From Petrimonas mucosa (GTDB lineage Bacteria > Bacteroidota > Bacteroidia > Bacteroidales > Dysgonomonadaceae), in contig NZ_LT608328.1 in assembly GCF_900095795.1 (NCBI RefSeq), positions 2,039,001 to 2,103,000 of the forward strand: DNA of 64,000 nt, written 5' to 3'. A model generated the notes under the pieces. The model saw nothing but the letters and a program-made list of their open reading frames with translations, was not told where the DNA came from and did no database searches. Below are positions 26,244 through 35,368 of this stretch, one piece after another. The number at the start of each line of letters is the position of its first letter. Position 1 is the first letter of the stretch. A program made the translations under genes and the position numbers.

Positions 26244-26386
26244 AAATGACTTTTTAACCTACAAAAGTAACTAAAAAAAGTCAGAAGTGGAGACCTGAAC
26301 TTTCAGAGTGCTTGCCATCTCGCCCTTTTATTGATCTTTTTTTTTACAAATTGCACCTATTTAACAAAAAATACCGACAATTGAGT

Positions 26387-26394
26387 TACCTTTG
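26387..26394 (+). promoter_or_regulatory. Promoter -7 element for uraA
   Basis: TACCTTTG, exact TAnnTTTG match, 30 bases before the ATG. The -33 position shows no clear TTTG. Confidence 0.5.
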
Positions 26395-26424
26395 CTTGAA
26401 TTTTAAAAAAATGGATTTTTTAAC

Positions 26425-27633
26425 ATGGAAAATGTAAAACCGCTCACTCCCCTATCCAAAAGTGTGGTTGGGGTTCAGTTTCTCTTTGTGGCATTCGGCG
26501 CCACGGTATTAGTTCCCCTTTTGGTTGGCTTGGATCCCTCCACGGCACTGTTCACTGCAGGTATCGGGACACTGCTCTTTCATCTGGTAACAAAAGGGAT
26601 GGTTCCAATCTTTCTGGGCAGTAGTTTTGCTTTCATTGCCCCGATAATCAAAGCCACCGAGCTTTATGGACTGGCTGGGACCCTCTCCGGACTGGTAGCT
26701 GTCGGTGCCGTCTATTTCCTGATGAGTGCACTTGTCAGGTGGCAGGGAATAAAGATCATACAACGGCTCTTTCCCCCTGTAGTTATCGGCCCCGTCATCA
26801 TGCTGATCGGGTTGTCGCTTTCAGGGACAGGCGTAAACATGGCGTCCGAGGATTGGTTGCTGGCCATTATTGCTCTTGTTACGGCCATTATCGTCAGCAT
26901 GTTTGCCAAAGGGTTATTGAAACTGATCCCGATCTTCAGCGGAATCATTGTGGGATATGTAGCCGCACTTCTTATGGGGAAGATCGATTTTACACCGGTT
27001 CTTGAGGCACCCTGGTTCAGTTTGCCGCAGTTTGTCACACCTCAATTTTCATGGCAGGCCATTCTCTTTATGGCTCCGGTAGCCATTGCTCCGGTAATCG
27101 AGCACGTCGGGGATGTATATGCGGTGAGCCAGGTGGCGGAAAAGGATTTCGTGAAAAAGCCGGGACTTCACCGTACAATGCTGGGTGACGGTATCGCCTG
27201 TAGCGTTGCCGGATTAATTGGAGGTCCTCCGGTTACCACCTATTCTGAAGTCACCGGTGCAATGGTGCTGACCAAAGTTACCGACCCTGCCGTGATCCGT
27301 ATTTCGGCAGTTACCGGTATTCTCTTCTCCCTGATCGGAAAGGTCAGCTTTTTACTTAAAACCATACCCAATGCCGTACTGGGGGGGATCATGCTGTTGC
27401 TGTTCGGCATGATTGCAGCTACAGGTGTCAACAACATGATTAGCAACAAGACCGACATGAGTGTTACACGCAACCTGATCATTGTATCGCTTGTGCTGAC
27501 CACGGGAATTGGCGGTGCAATCTTGAAGATTGGCAATTTCACTTTTGCCGGTATCGGGTTGGCAGCTATGGTGGGCGTAGTGCTGAACCTGATCTTGCCC
27601 GAGCAGAAAAGGGAGAAATCGGCCGAGGCCTGA
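26425..27633 (+). CDS. uraA: Uracil/xanthine permease, NCS2 family
   Basis: 402 residues with about 14 hydrophobic segments. VGVQFLFVAFGATVLVPLL opens the fold and GGPPVTTYSEVTGAMVLTKV is the conserved substrate-proton region of uracil transporters. It imports uracil by proton symport across the inner membrane. Substrate assignment to uracil is by overall similarity. A promoter lies upstream and a very strong terminator follows, so the gene is transcribed alone. Confidence 0.9.
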   Translation: MENVKPLTPLSKSVVGVQFLFVAFGATVLVPLLVGLDPSTALFTAGIGTLLFHLVTKGMVPIFLGSSFAFIAPIIKATELYGLAGTLSGLVAVGAVYFLMSALVRWQGIKIIQRLFPPVVIGPVIMLIGLSLSGTGVNMASEDWLLAIIALVTAIIVSMFAKGLLKLIPIFSGIIVGYVAALLMGKIDFTPVLEAPWFSLPQFVTPQFSWQAILFMAPVAIAPVIEHVGDVYAVSQVAEKDFVKKPGLHRTMLGDGIACSVAGLIGGPPVTTYSEVTGAMVLTKVTDPAVIRISAVTGILFSLIGKVSFLLKTIPNAVLGGIMLLLFGMIAATGVNNMISNKTDMSVTRNLIIVSLVLTTGIGGAILKIGNFTFAGIGLAAMVGVVLNLILPEQKREKSAEA

Positions 27634-27653
27634 TAATATCTTCCTGCCCAGTT

Positions 27654-27715
27654 CCTCCCATGCGTTTCGCCACTGTAATATGTAATATGCAGACGTGACG
27701 CATGGGAGGTTTTTT
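27654..27715 (+). terminator. Strong intrinsic terminator after uraA
   Basis: A perfect 12-base-pair stem, CCTCCCATGCGT (27654-27665) with ACGCATGGGAGG (27698-27709), followed by TTTTTT at 27710-27715. The T-tract reaches the stop codon of the convergent Gfo/Idh gene. Confidence 0.92.
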
Positions 27716-28695
27716 CACTCCATCCTACCCAGTATCATGTCCATCGCCCGGTTGGCACGCAATGCGGAACGAAAATCGCTCACGGGGTAAGGCCCCTTGC
27801 CGTTCAGGTAGTTCACAATGCTTTGAATCAGATAAAACTGGATATTGTCGGGATTCTCCTCCACAAAGATCTTCTCTCCAGAGACACCATTCAAGACGAT
27901 GGGTGTAAAATGAAAGGTAGAAAAGCGGATTGAACCTTTCGAACCCAAAATCTCGATCGTATCGGTACGTTCTTTCACGGGAGCTGCAAACTCCCAATGG
28001 CCACGGCCCTTTACCCCCGAGCTGTGCAACCACCTGCCATCTACCGTATCTTCCACATCGTACAGTCCGGCCCTGTTTGCGGTTGTTCCGTGCGCTTCAG
28101 TGATCTCGCCGAAAATAAAGTCGAGATAATCCAGCTGATGCGAAGCCAGGTCGTAGAAATAGCCTGCACCCGACAGCTCCCTCTTTACCCGCCATGACAG
28201 GGTCTCCCTGTTCAGATCGGATGGATAGGGAGGAATGACAAACTCGATTCTCACTTCACTCGCCACCCCTATCTCGCCACTCTCCAGCAACTGCCTTACC
28301 CGCAGAAAATAGGGCAATGTCCGGCGGTAGTAGGCCACAAAACAGGGGACGCCGGTCTCTTCCGCCACTCTTGCCATGGCCATGCAAGCTTCAGATGAAG
28401 CGGCCATCGGTTTTTCGACATAGACCGGTTTTCCCGCCTTCATCGATGCCACGGCATATTCGTCATGCGATCCGGGCGGCGTGGCGATATAGACCGCATC
28501 CACCGAGGGATCATTGATCAATGCGTAGGCATCGGAATACCATCTGGCTATCTTGTGCCGTGTTGCATAATCCTGGGCCAGAGCGGCATCCCGACGCATC
28601 ACTGCTACGATATCCGACTCCTCGACCTTACGGAAAGCCGGGCCGCTTTTCTTTTCCGTCACGTTGCCGCAACCGATGAATCCCCAATGAATCAT
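27715..28695 (-). CDS. Gfo/Idh/MocA family oxidoreductase (cytoplasmic)
   Basis: 326 residues without a signal peptide. GFIGCGNVTEKKSGP is the Rossmann NAD(P) loop, and EKPMAASSEACM carries the conserved Lys-Pro. A C-terminal alpha/beta domain has YFYDLASHQLDYLDF with the catalytic His region. It oxidises or reduces a sugar or polyol, substrate unknown. It starts 3 bases after the ccsBA stop codon, so it is co-transcribed with a cytochrome maturation gene, an odd pairing. Confidence 0.88.
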   Translation of the reverse strand: MIHWGFIGCGNVTEKKSGPAFRKVEESDIVAVMRRDAALAQDYATRHKIARWYSDAYALINDPSVDAVYIATPPGSHDEYAVASMKAGKPVYVEKPMAASSEACMAMARVAEETGVPCFVAYYRRTLPYFLRVRQLLESGEIGVASEVRIEFVIPPYPSDLNRETLSWRVKRELSGAGYFYDLASHQLDYLDFIFGEITEAHGTTANRAGLYDVEDTVDGRWLHSSGVKGRGHWEFAAPVKERTDTIEILGSKGSIRFSTFHFTPIVLNGVSGEKIFVEENPDNIQFYLIQSIVNYLNGKGPYPVSDFRSALRANRAMDMILGRME

Positions 28696-28698
28696 ACC

Positions 28699-31140
28699 TT
28701 AAATTGTCTTGTTTTCTTCAACTTTACTGTTCATTTTTCGATATCCTCTGAAGGAGATCGTGGCCAAAGCGATTATTCCGGCCAGGGCCGCATAGAGGTA
28801 ACCGAAGGTCTCCGCTACCCCCTCATTCTCCCCGTAGGAGTGCAATCCGCTCAGGAGGTAGTTTACCCCCCAGAATGTCATCAGCACCGAGGCAAACGCC
28901 AATACCGATGCAAGATTGAAAAACCAGTCGTTCTTCAGCCTCTTCACCAGGTGGGTATGGGTAACCACGGTATAACAGACAACCGTAATGAGTGCCCAGG
29001 TCTCCTTGGGATCCCAGCTCCAGTAACGCCCCCACGATTCGTTGGCCCAGATGGCTCCCAGGAAGGTGCCGACGGTCATCAGTGCCAGCCCCACCAGCAA
29101 CGACATGTTATTGATAATGGTCAGTTCCCTGATAAGGAGTTGCTGTTTACGTTTTCTCACCATGCACATCATCAGCATGTTGGTCAGCCCCAGCAACAGG
29201 CTGATCCCGAAGAAGCCATAGGCTGCTACGGTCACCGCCACATGAAACATGAGCCAGGGAGATTTCAGTACGGGCACCAGTGTGGTGATCTGCGGTTCCA
29301 TCCAGCTCAGGCTGGAAACAAAGAGGATAATGCCACCGAAGAGGGTTGCCGTAGCCAGGGTGAGGTCGTTGCGCCGGCCAAAGACAAGGCCTGCCAGCAA
29401 TGTCGCCCAGGCAACATAGACCATCGTTTCGTACGAATTGCTCCAGGGTGCGTAACCCGATATATACCCACGCATGGCCATCCCGTAGCCGTGATAAAGG
29501 AATAGCAGTACTACTCCCAAACCGAGTAACTTGAAGAGCACTCTTGTCCACGTTACCTCTCTGAAGAGCCGTAAAAAGGCCACAACAAGCAGCAGAAATC
29601 CCAACAGGAGGTATCCGTTGCGGGCTTTGTCAAAAAAATGCTGACTGTTGTATCGGATCTCCGCCTCAATCTTCTTCGGATTGATCAGTTCGCTCCGGTC
29701 TCCCTTTCGTTGAAAGCCGGCAATTGAATCGAGCAATGCCTGTGGCTGTTGCCAATCTCCATTTTCGAGTGAGCGGCGCACTTCCGACAGGTAACTGGAA
29801 AAGATGGTGGAGACGAAGAGGGAGTCGTTGTCGGTAAAAGGCAACAAATCATCGCCCGGAGCATACCAGTCATGTCCGGTCTCATTCTCATTCGGAAAGA
29901 TTGCCATCAGTTTATGGTTCAGCAGGAGGAAAAGGATGTTCACCTTTTCGTCGAGCTTGATGATATCCTTGTCCAATTCGTTGCGCTGCGACTCCGGTTT
30001 GTGGTAGGCCTCGTTTACATGGGCAAGCAGCTTGTAGTTGCCCTCCGGATCAAAGAGCTGTGCATAGGCAAGATCCCCTTCCGGCAACCCTAGCATCCTG
30101 GCCAGCTCTTCGTTAGAATTGGCAATAAGGGGCACCTGCATCCAGATTTGCGGCATGGTGAGCAATCCCAACAGGAACTGGTCGGAATCAAGATCGCCGA
30201 TACGGTTCTGCTTGTGTACCTTTCTCAGCAGATCGGACGAGAAGGTGTTCATCGGCATGATCCGTCCACCGAACTGGACCGGCAACTTGCCGAATTGTGC
30301 CGCATGTTCCGTCGGGACTGCATTTCGCTGTAAGGCCTGCATGACTGCAGATGTACCCTTGTCCTGTGCACTCGTGCCGATGGTCAGCATCGTGAAGATG
30401 GCTGTCAACATCGCCGTACGTCTCAACTCGTTCAACTGGCGGTTCAGTTTTCTCAAGCGTGAATTTGGAGTGACAAACATCAGGAGAAACCCTGTAATCA
30501 ACAGAAAGTAGCCTGCGTAGGTAATGTTGCGCCCAGCCACATCCTTGTTGACAGATAAAACCGTGCCCTGTTCATCCTCGTCGTACGAAGCCTGGAAAAA
30601 TCGGTATCCGTCGAGATCGAGTACATTGTTCATGAAGACTCGGGCTTCACGCACCTCCCCGTCGATATGAATCCTCAAATCGCTTTCGTAAGAAGAGGGA
30701 CTCGAGGAGCCGGGATACCTGATCAGACTGAACCGGACAAGCTCCAGTTTAAAGGGTAGCTCCTCCTTGAAGACCCCTTTCGACGTATGCATGACCATTA
30801 GATTGCTCGTCTCTCCCTCGCGCAGGTGGATTGTTCCCTCTTTTCCAAAGAGATGTGTTGTCAAAGCCCCTGCAAGGATAACAACAAGTGCGGCATGGAT
30901 GACGGTAAGCGCCCACCGTCCCCTTTTGGCATACCGGTGATCGATAAATATCAAAACGAAATTTACCACCAGCAGGAACTGTATAAAGAAGAAAACGGGA
31001 GAGTAATAGATAATCATCTTGGCCGCTTCGGTGGTCATCACCTCTTCAACAAAGGTAGCCAGCGCCATCAGGAAGGCGTAAATCAGCAGCAGGACCAGTG
31101 TGGTTTTATAGGATGCGAGAAGTTGTCTTAAATTTTCCAT
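28699..31140 (-). CDS. ccsBA: Fused ResB-CcsA cytochrome c synthetase (System II)
   Basis: 813 residues. The N-terminal part (about 1-230) is ResB-like with three or four helices; a periplasmic stretch of about 250 residues follows. The C-terminal part (about 510-790) is CcsA-like, with the haem-handling WWD-type motif in WANESWGRYWSWDPKETW and nearby His residues. It exports haem and attaches it to CXXCH motifs. The tetraheme protein at 33697-35289 is a ready client. A structured leader precedes it and a Gfo/Idh gene follows after 3 bases. Confidence 0.93.
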   Translation of the reverse strand: MENLRQLLASYKTTLVLLLIYAFLMALATFVEEVMTTEAAKMIIYYSPVFFFIQFLLVVNFVLIFIDHRYAKRGRWALTVIHAALVVILAGALTTHLFGKEGTIHLREGETSNLMVMHTSKGVFKEELPFKLELVRFSLIRYPGSSSPSSYESDLRIHIDGEVREARVFMNNVLDLDGYRFFQASYDEDEQGTVLSVNKDVAGRNITYAGYFLLITGFLLMFVTPNSRLRKLNRQLNELRRTAMLTAIFTMLTIGTSAQDKGTSAVMQALQRNAVPTEHAAQFGKLPVQFGGRIMPMNTFSSDLLRKVHKQNRIGDLDSDQFLLGLLTMPQIWMQVPLIANSNEELARMLGLPEGDLAYAQLFDPEGNYKLLAHVNEAYHKPESQRNELDKDIIKLDEKVNILFLLLNHKLMAIFPNENETGHDWYAPGDDLLPFTDNDSLFVSTIFSSYLSEVRRSLENGDWQQPQALLDSIAGFQRKGDRSELINPKKIEAEIRYNSQHFFDKARNGYLLLGFLLLVVAFLRLFREVTWTRVLFKLLGLGVVLLFLYHGYGMAMRGYISGYAPWSNSYETMVYVAWATLLAGLVFGRRNDLTLATATLFGGIILFVSSLSWMEPQITTLVPVLKSPWLMFHVAVTVAAYGFFGISLLLGLTNMLMMCMVRKRKQQLLIRELTIINNMSLLVGLALMTVGTFLGAIWANESWGRYWSWDPKETWALITVVCYTVVTHTHLVKRLKNDWFFNLASVLAFASVLMTFWGVNYLLSGLHSYGENEGVAETFGYLYAALAGIIALATISFRGYRKMNSKVEENKTI

Positions 31141-31248
31141 ATTTATTTGATATTGAAAAACCGGTACCGCGGCACTTCACCTGGATGGTGCCCTTAACGG
31201 CCGGAGAGCCGGAGTGACGTTGTCACTCCCCTAGCCCGCACAAAAATA
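31141..31248 (-). promoter_or_regulatory. Structured 5' leader of ccsBA with promoter and terminator-like hairpin
   Basis: On the minus strand a TATTTTTG -7 element (31248-31241) starts a leader of about 95 bases. A perfect 8-bp hairpin comes first (31211-31218 with 31222-31229, 3-base loop). A second structure pairs 31201-31204 with 31161-31164 and 31198-31200 with 31167-31169, enclosing GGCAC/GTGCC (31171-31175, 31188-31192), and ends in five U about 15 bases before the ATG. This order, stem then terminator then gene, suggests control by transcription termination; a separate short RNA is an alternative. Confidence 0.45.
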
Positions 31249-31283
31249 TAAAAATAAGCGGTTGAACCACTATATAAAACGAT

Positions 31284-31317
31284 AAAAATCCCCGAAACGG
31301 ATGCTCCGGGGATTTTC
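31284..31317 (-). terminator. Intrinsic terminator of the cytochrome/Gfo/isomerase operon
   Basis: AAAATCCCCG (31285-31294) pairs with CGGGGATTTT (31307-31316) in a 10-bp stem; read on the minus strand it ends in a run of T. It lies about 40 bases after the isomerase stop codon and separates this operon from ccsBA. Confidence 0.85.
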
Positions 31318-31356
31318 AATATCAGCTAAATGTTTCTGATTGATCACATTTCCATA

Positions 31357-32280
31357 TCATGCCTCTTTCCATTGTTTTCTCAACAACTCGAGTGCTGCCG
31401 GGACAACCACCTTCCGGTCGCCCTGGCAACCACATTCAAAGCTGACATATTTATTGTAACCGATCATCTTCAAACCTTTGAATCCGCTTACATAATTATC
31501 GGCCTCACCATCTTCACCAGGCATGCTGCGCCGTTTACGGCTGGCCATATGTACATGCTGCAGGTACTTGCCGGCAGAGAGGAAAGCGGCCATATCGCAG
31601 GTCTCCTCCCAAGTCATGTGCCAGAAGTCGCCCAGGCAGGTTACTCCGGGATTGTTGATGTCACGGCAGATCGAAGCTGCATCGGCAACTTGACGGAGAT
31701 AGAAAGCCTCTTTGCGGTTCAGCGGCTCCAGAATTACGGTTGTTCCGTGCTTTTGGGCAATGTTGCCCATCTCGTTGAACTGTTCGCAGAGGAAGTCACG
31801 GGTCTCCTGGGTATGCGGCATGACCGGTACCTGCGAGTTGAATGCCGGTACAATGATAACGCCCGTTGAACCAAGTTCACCCGCCAGGATAATCAACTCT
31901 TCCATCGTATCGCGACACTTCTTGCGAATTGCCGGATCGGTGGAGAGAATAAATCCCTCAAAACCGGCGCAGATGGCACTCACACCGATATTCCGACCCT
32001 TCAACGCCTCCTTGAACTCCTTCATCCGACCCTTCAAACCCTTACCATGGGGTTCGAAACCCACTACGCCATGTTCTTCCATAAAGTCGAACTTCTCGTT
32101 TAAGGTTGCCCCGGGGGCGGTACCTTCCTGAAACGAGATCTTGAGCTCAGCCTTGATTGGATAAGTTGGCGGAGCTCCTGCCGGAAGCTCCCCTGCAGAG
32201 GCGGCCAGGGTGTTACCCAAACCTACCGCGGCAGCGCCGGCAAGTGATGATTTGATGAATTTTCTTCTGTCGATCGTCAT
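31357..32280 (-). CDS. Tat-exported sugar phosphate isomerase/epimerase family protein
   Basis: 307 residues. The leader has a twin-arginine motif, DRRKFIKSS, with an AXA-like cleavage near residue 28, so it is folded in the cytoplasm and exported. The TIM barrel of the xylose-isomerase-like family follows; VILEPLNR, CLGDFWHM, QHVHMASR and SFECGCQG give the Glu-Asp-His-Glu metal site. Such proteins act as isomerases, epimerases or, in keto-sugar pathways, as lyases. It is the third gene of an operon after an exported Gfo/Idh, 14 bases apart. Confidence 0.87.
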   Translation of the reverse strand: MTIDRRKFIKSSLAGAAAVGLGNTLAASAGELPAGAPPTYPIKAELKISFQEGTAPGATLNEKFDFMEEHGVVGFEPHGKGLKGRMKEFKEALKGRNIGVSAICAGFEGFILSTDPAIRKKCRDTMEELIILAGELGSTGVIIVPAFNSQVPVMPHTQETRDFLCEQFNEMGNIAQKHGTTVILEPLNRKEAFYLRQVADAASICRDINNPGVTCLGDFWHMTWEETCDMAAFLSAGKYLQHVHMASRKRRSMPGEDGEADNYVSGFKGLKMIGYNKYVSFECGCQGDRKVVVPAALELLRKQWKEA

Positions 32281-32294
32281 GATGATTTATACTT

Positions 32295-33671
32295 TTACTT
32301 TTTGTTATCGCTTCCCGGTACAGGCACAGTAAATCGGCTCATGTCCATCTTGCCGATGTTCAGGTCGGCCGGGGTATAATCCAGCTGAGCGGCGGCGATG
32401 GCATCCCAGGTTGTCTCCTGGCCGGTGTAGGCTGCTTCGCGTCCCATGATGGCGCCCAGGTTGGAGATCGCCGTTTCGGAGGCCTGCTCGATGGGGGTAT
32501 TCTTCCGGATACAGTTGATCAGGTTCACATGCTCCAGCGTGTAGGGGTCGGTCTGCTTGAAGTTGGCCTTCTCCGCCTCGCCGTCATACTGCCAGATCAC
32601 GTTGCCTGCCAGGTCCCTGATCACGTGTCCGCCCTGGCTGGTCCATGATCCTTTCGTCCCCTGGATGAACTCGCTCACGTTGTTGGCGCATCCGTCGATC
32701 TGGCGGCACATGCTGTGCAGGTGTATGCCGTTCTCCATGGTGAAGTCGACGCTGAAGTTGTCGTACTGGTCGCCCGTCACGCGGCGCTGGCGCGAACCGA
32801 AGGCCACCGCCTTCACCGGCTTCAGACCGCTGAACCAGGTGAACACGTCGATGTTGTGCACGTGCTGTTCCACGATATGGTCGCCCGAAAGCCATTTCCA
32901 GTTCACCCAGTCGCGGACCATGAATTCGAAATCGCTCCATCCCGGTTGGCGTTCACGGTACCAGAGCATGCTCTGGTTCCAGTAGACGACACCGCCGGTG
33001 ATCTCGCCGATAAGGCCGTTCATGATCTGCTTGTAGGACTCCACATAGGCACGCTGGTGGTGACGCTGTGTCCCCGTAACCACGCAGAGGTTCTTGGCCT
33101 GGGCCTGCTTGGCGGCAGCCACCACCGTGCGGTAGCCGACCGAGTCGACGCAGATCGGTTTTTCCAGGAAGCAGTGCTTGCCCTGCTCAACAGCATACTT
33201 GAAGTGCTCTGCACGGAAGAAGGGGGGCGTACAGTCGATCAGGATGTCGATCCCGCTGTCGATCACCTGCTTGTAGGCATCCAGCCCCACAAACCGCCTG
33301 TCGGCCGGAATGTCGATGTTCTTTTCAGCCTTAAGCTTGTCGGCCAGGCCGTTCACCTTGTCCTCAAAAACATCGCCCAGGGCTACGATCGTAACGCCGT
33401 TGGCCGCATTCAGGAAGTTGATGGCGGCACCCGATCCCCTGCCTCCGCATCCCACGACGCCGGCTTTCAGTTCCTTGCCGTCGGAGGCCAGATCCACCAG
33501 TTCCGGTACATAGTAGCTTCCCGGTTCCTTCAGGGGGGTTGTCGCATCCTTCTTGCCACTACTGCATGAGCTTAGAAAACCGGTCGTGCCGGTACCGATC
33601 ATGCCTGCTGCTCCGGCCACCGCCGAAGTCTTAAGAAATCCCCTTCTTGTCAAATTGTTTTCTCTTTTCAT
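32295..33671 (-). CDS. Tat-exported Gfo/Idh/MocA oxidoreductase lipoprotein
   Basis: 458 residues. The leader has TRRGFLKTSAVAG, a strong Tat motif, and then FLSSC, a probable lipobox, so it is likely anchored on the periplasmic side with cofactor already bound. AGVVGCGGRGSGAAIN is the Rossmann loop and EKPICVDS the conserved Lys-Pro motif; VEQHVHNIDVFTWF follows in the catalytic domain. Exported relatives hold NAD(P) tightly and cycle it internally. It lies between a tetraheme membrane protein (25 bases upstream) and a sugar isomerase, which suggests periplasmic carbohydrate oxidation. Confidence 0.88.
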   Translation of the reverse strand: MKRENNLTRRGFLKTSAVAGAAGMIGTGTTGFLSSCSSGKKDATTPLKEPGSYYVPELVDLASDGKELKAGVVGCGGRGSGAAINFLNAANGVTIVALGDVFEDKVNGLADKLKAEKNIDIPADRRFVGLDAYKQVIDSGIDILIDCTPPFFRAEHFKYAVEQGKHCFLEKPICVDSVGYRTVVAAAKQAQAKNLCVVTGTQRHHQRAYVESYKQIMNGLIGEITGGVVYWNQSMLWYRERQPGWSDFEFMVRDWVNWKWLSGDHIVEQHVHNIDVFTWFSGLKPVKAVAFGSRQRRVTGDQYDNFSVDFTMENGIHLHSMCRQIDGCANNVSEFIQGTKGSWTSQGGHVIRDLAGNVIWQYDGEAEKANFKQTDPYTLEHVNLINCIRKNTPIEQASETAISNLGAIMGREAAYTGQETTWDAIAAAQLDYTPADLNIGKMDMSRFTVPVPGSDNKK

Positions 33672-33696
33672 ATCGTTTAATCTGTTTTAGAAATGT

Positions 33697-35289
33697 TTAT
33701 TTTGCAATCAATGAACTGTCGGGCTCACACACCACCCTGAAGCCGATACCCTTGATGTCGGAGTACCACCAGATGCTTTTGGGTTGTTGCGGGTCGGTCT
33801 TCAACCAGTCATCATGCCTGGTATGGCTACGGGCAGCAACCCGGAGGTCGGCAGCATCCGACAGGTAATTTCCGCCTCTTACTACCCACTCCTCACCTTC
33901 AGTAACCAGCGGATCCCTGGTTGTTCCGCTTCTTTTTCCATAAGCAGCCTCATCATACTTGTCGGCACAGTACTCCATAACATTCCCAAGCATGTTCTTC
34001 AATCCGAAGGGGTTGGGTTTCACCATGGAGGGTTCCTGCGTACGGTTATCACTGTTCTTGCTGTAGATGACAAAGGCGCTTATGCTGTCTGTTTTTGCCG
34101 GGAAGAATTTCCGCATAAAGCCCGTATCGGAAAAATCCTTGGGATTTCCTGCAAAGAAATAGGGTGTCTGTGTACCTCCCCGTGCCGCATACTCCCATTC
34201 AGCCTCAGTGGGCAGGCGATATTTCTTGCCTGTCTTGTGTGACAGCCACTGGCAGAATGTTTCGGCAGCGTAGTGGGTCATCGTGATAGCGGGCCTGTCA
34301 CCCGAACCCCAACCCTGATCGGGGTATCCGAACGGAGGCGTTGGACCGGAGATAGCATCCACTCCCATCGCCTTCAGGTTGTTTTCATAAACCACTTCGG
34401 GCGGTGTCCTCCCTTCGCTCATTGTGCTGGCATAGAATGCCCAATACTGGTCCCAAGTGGTTTCAACCTCCGCCATGAAGAAGGGACTCACCGCCACCTC
34501 ATGCTGGGGGGCTTCGTCCGGCTTGTGGAAGGGCTCCTTGGGTGTGCTGCCCATCATGAATGTTCCTCCGGGTATCGCCTTCATATTGAAAGAAATGGCC
34601 GTACCTGGAATCTGCTCCGTATAGTCTTCAAATGCGGTAACGGTAGCCGGTTCCTTATAGAAGAGGCTGGAATCTACCACAGCACTCACATTCATCCCGG
34701 GTATTCCCACCATCTGTCCATGAACATAGTTCGGATTGTAGTGTCCTACATCGAGATGGCAACTGATGCATTGAAGGTCCAATTTCTCATGATTCTCATC
34801 ATAATACATGTGCGCGGTAATGCCATCGTCGGTTATTCCCTGCGGAAAGAGGTTCTGATGACACTTGACGCAAGAGGCGTTCGGAATATATTTTACTGCA
34901 TGCTCCAGTTCAGATTTTTTGTCCCAGTCGAAATCGGCACTGTCCTTGGTCAGATATCCCCAAAGGTCGCGGATGCCCAAAGAGGCCTTGGCTGTATAGT
35001 GAGCCCACGTATCATCCTTTGGAGGCAGGTGGCAGTCCACACAGTTGACCATCACCCCACTCCCGTTGTTCACGTGAACGGAGAGCTTCCAGCTCTCCTC
35101 GGCATGAGGATGAACATGGCACATCATGCACGATTCATTGGTAGAGAAATAGACCGAAGTCTGGTACAGTGTACCGATAAAGGTTATACCGATAACTATG
35201 CCCAATAACAGAATAAAACCTTTGCGTTGATGAATTTTTTTTCGGCTGTTTCTGTGTCGATCACCATAGATGTTTTTAGATTTAGCCAT
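33697..35289 (-). CDS. Membrane tetraheme cytochrome c (NapC/NirT-like) fused to an FGE/SUMF1-like domain
   Basis: 530 residues. One transmembrane helix (24-44) is followed by four CXXCH haem motifs: CMMCH 54-58, CVDCH 83-87, CVKCH 140-144 and CISCH 174-178. From about residue 238 a formylglycine-generating-enzyme-like domain begins (IPGGTFMMGS, YRLPTEAEWEYAARGG, LGNVMEYCADKY, WVVRGGNYLSD). The paired catalytic Cys of true FGE enzymes are absent here (RGGNYLSDAADLRVAARS), so sulfatase activation is unlikely. The N-terminus resembles quinol-oxidising NapC/NirT cytochromes that feed periplasmic partners. It is first in an operon with the Tat-exported Gfo/Idh and isomerase. Confidence 0.88.
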   Translation of the reverse strand: MAKSKNIYGDRHRNSRKKIHQRKGFILLLGIVIGITFIGTLYQTSVYFSTNESCMMCHVHPHAEESWKLSVHVNNGSGVMVNCVDCHLPPKDDTWAHYTAKASLGIRDLWGYLTKDSADFDWDKKSELEHAVKYIPNASCVKCHQNLFPQGITDDGITAHMYYDENHEKLDLQCISCHLDVGHYNPNYVHGQMVGIPGMNVSAVVDSSLFYKEPATVTAFEDYTEQIPGTAISFNMKAIPGGTFMMGSTPKEPFHKPDEAPQHEVAVSPFFMAEVETTWDQYWAFYASTMSEGRTPPEVVYENNLKAMGVDAISGPTPPFGYPDQGWGSGDRPAITMTHYAAETFCQWLSHKTGKKYRLPTEAEWEYAARGGTQTPYFFAGNPKDFSDTGFMRKFFPAKTDSISAFVIYSKNSDNRTQEPSMVKPNPFGLKNMLGNVMEYCADKYDEAAYGKRSGTTRDPLVTEGEEWVVRGGNYLSDAADLRVAARSHTRHDDWLKTDPQQPKSIWWYSDIKGIGFRVVCEPDSSLIAK

Positions 35290-35368
35290 CTATCTATTAA
35301 TTAGTTAATTGAAAGTTTAATTGTTGTTTTAAAATTGTGTATAGAAAAAAACGAAAAAGTTTTGCTTG

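Noticed and set aside
28465-29505. 346-codon frame opposite ccsBA and Gfo/Idh
   Set aside because: Shadow of two well-supported genes on the other strand; rich in His, Gln and Gly with no family features.
31141-31240. Signal recognition particle RNA or tRNA in the ccsBA leader
   Set aside because: No SRP tetraloop consensus and no T-loop GTTCRA motif; size and terminator position fit a leader better.
32715-33569. 284-codon frame opposite the Tat-exported Gfo/Idh
   Set aside because: Antisense shadow caused by GC-rich codon use in the real gene.
34273-35208. 311-codon frame opposite the cytochrome-FGE gene
   Set aside because: Antisense shadow; four CXXCH motifs and the FGE-like domain support the minus strand.
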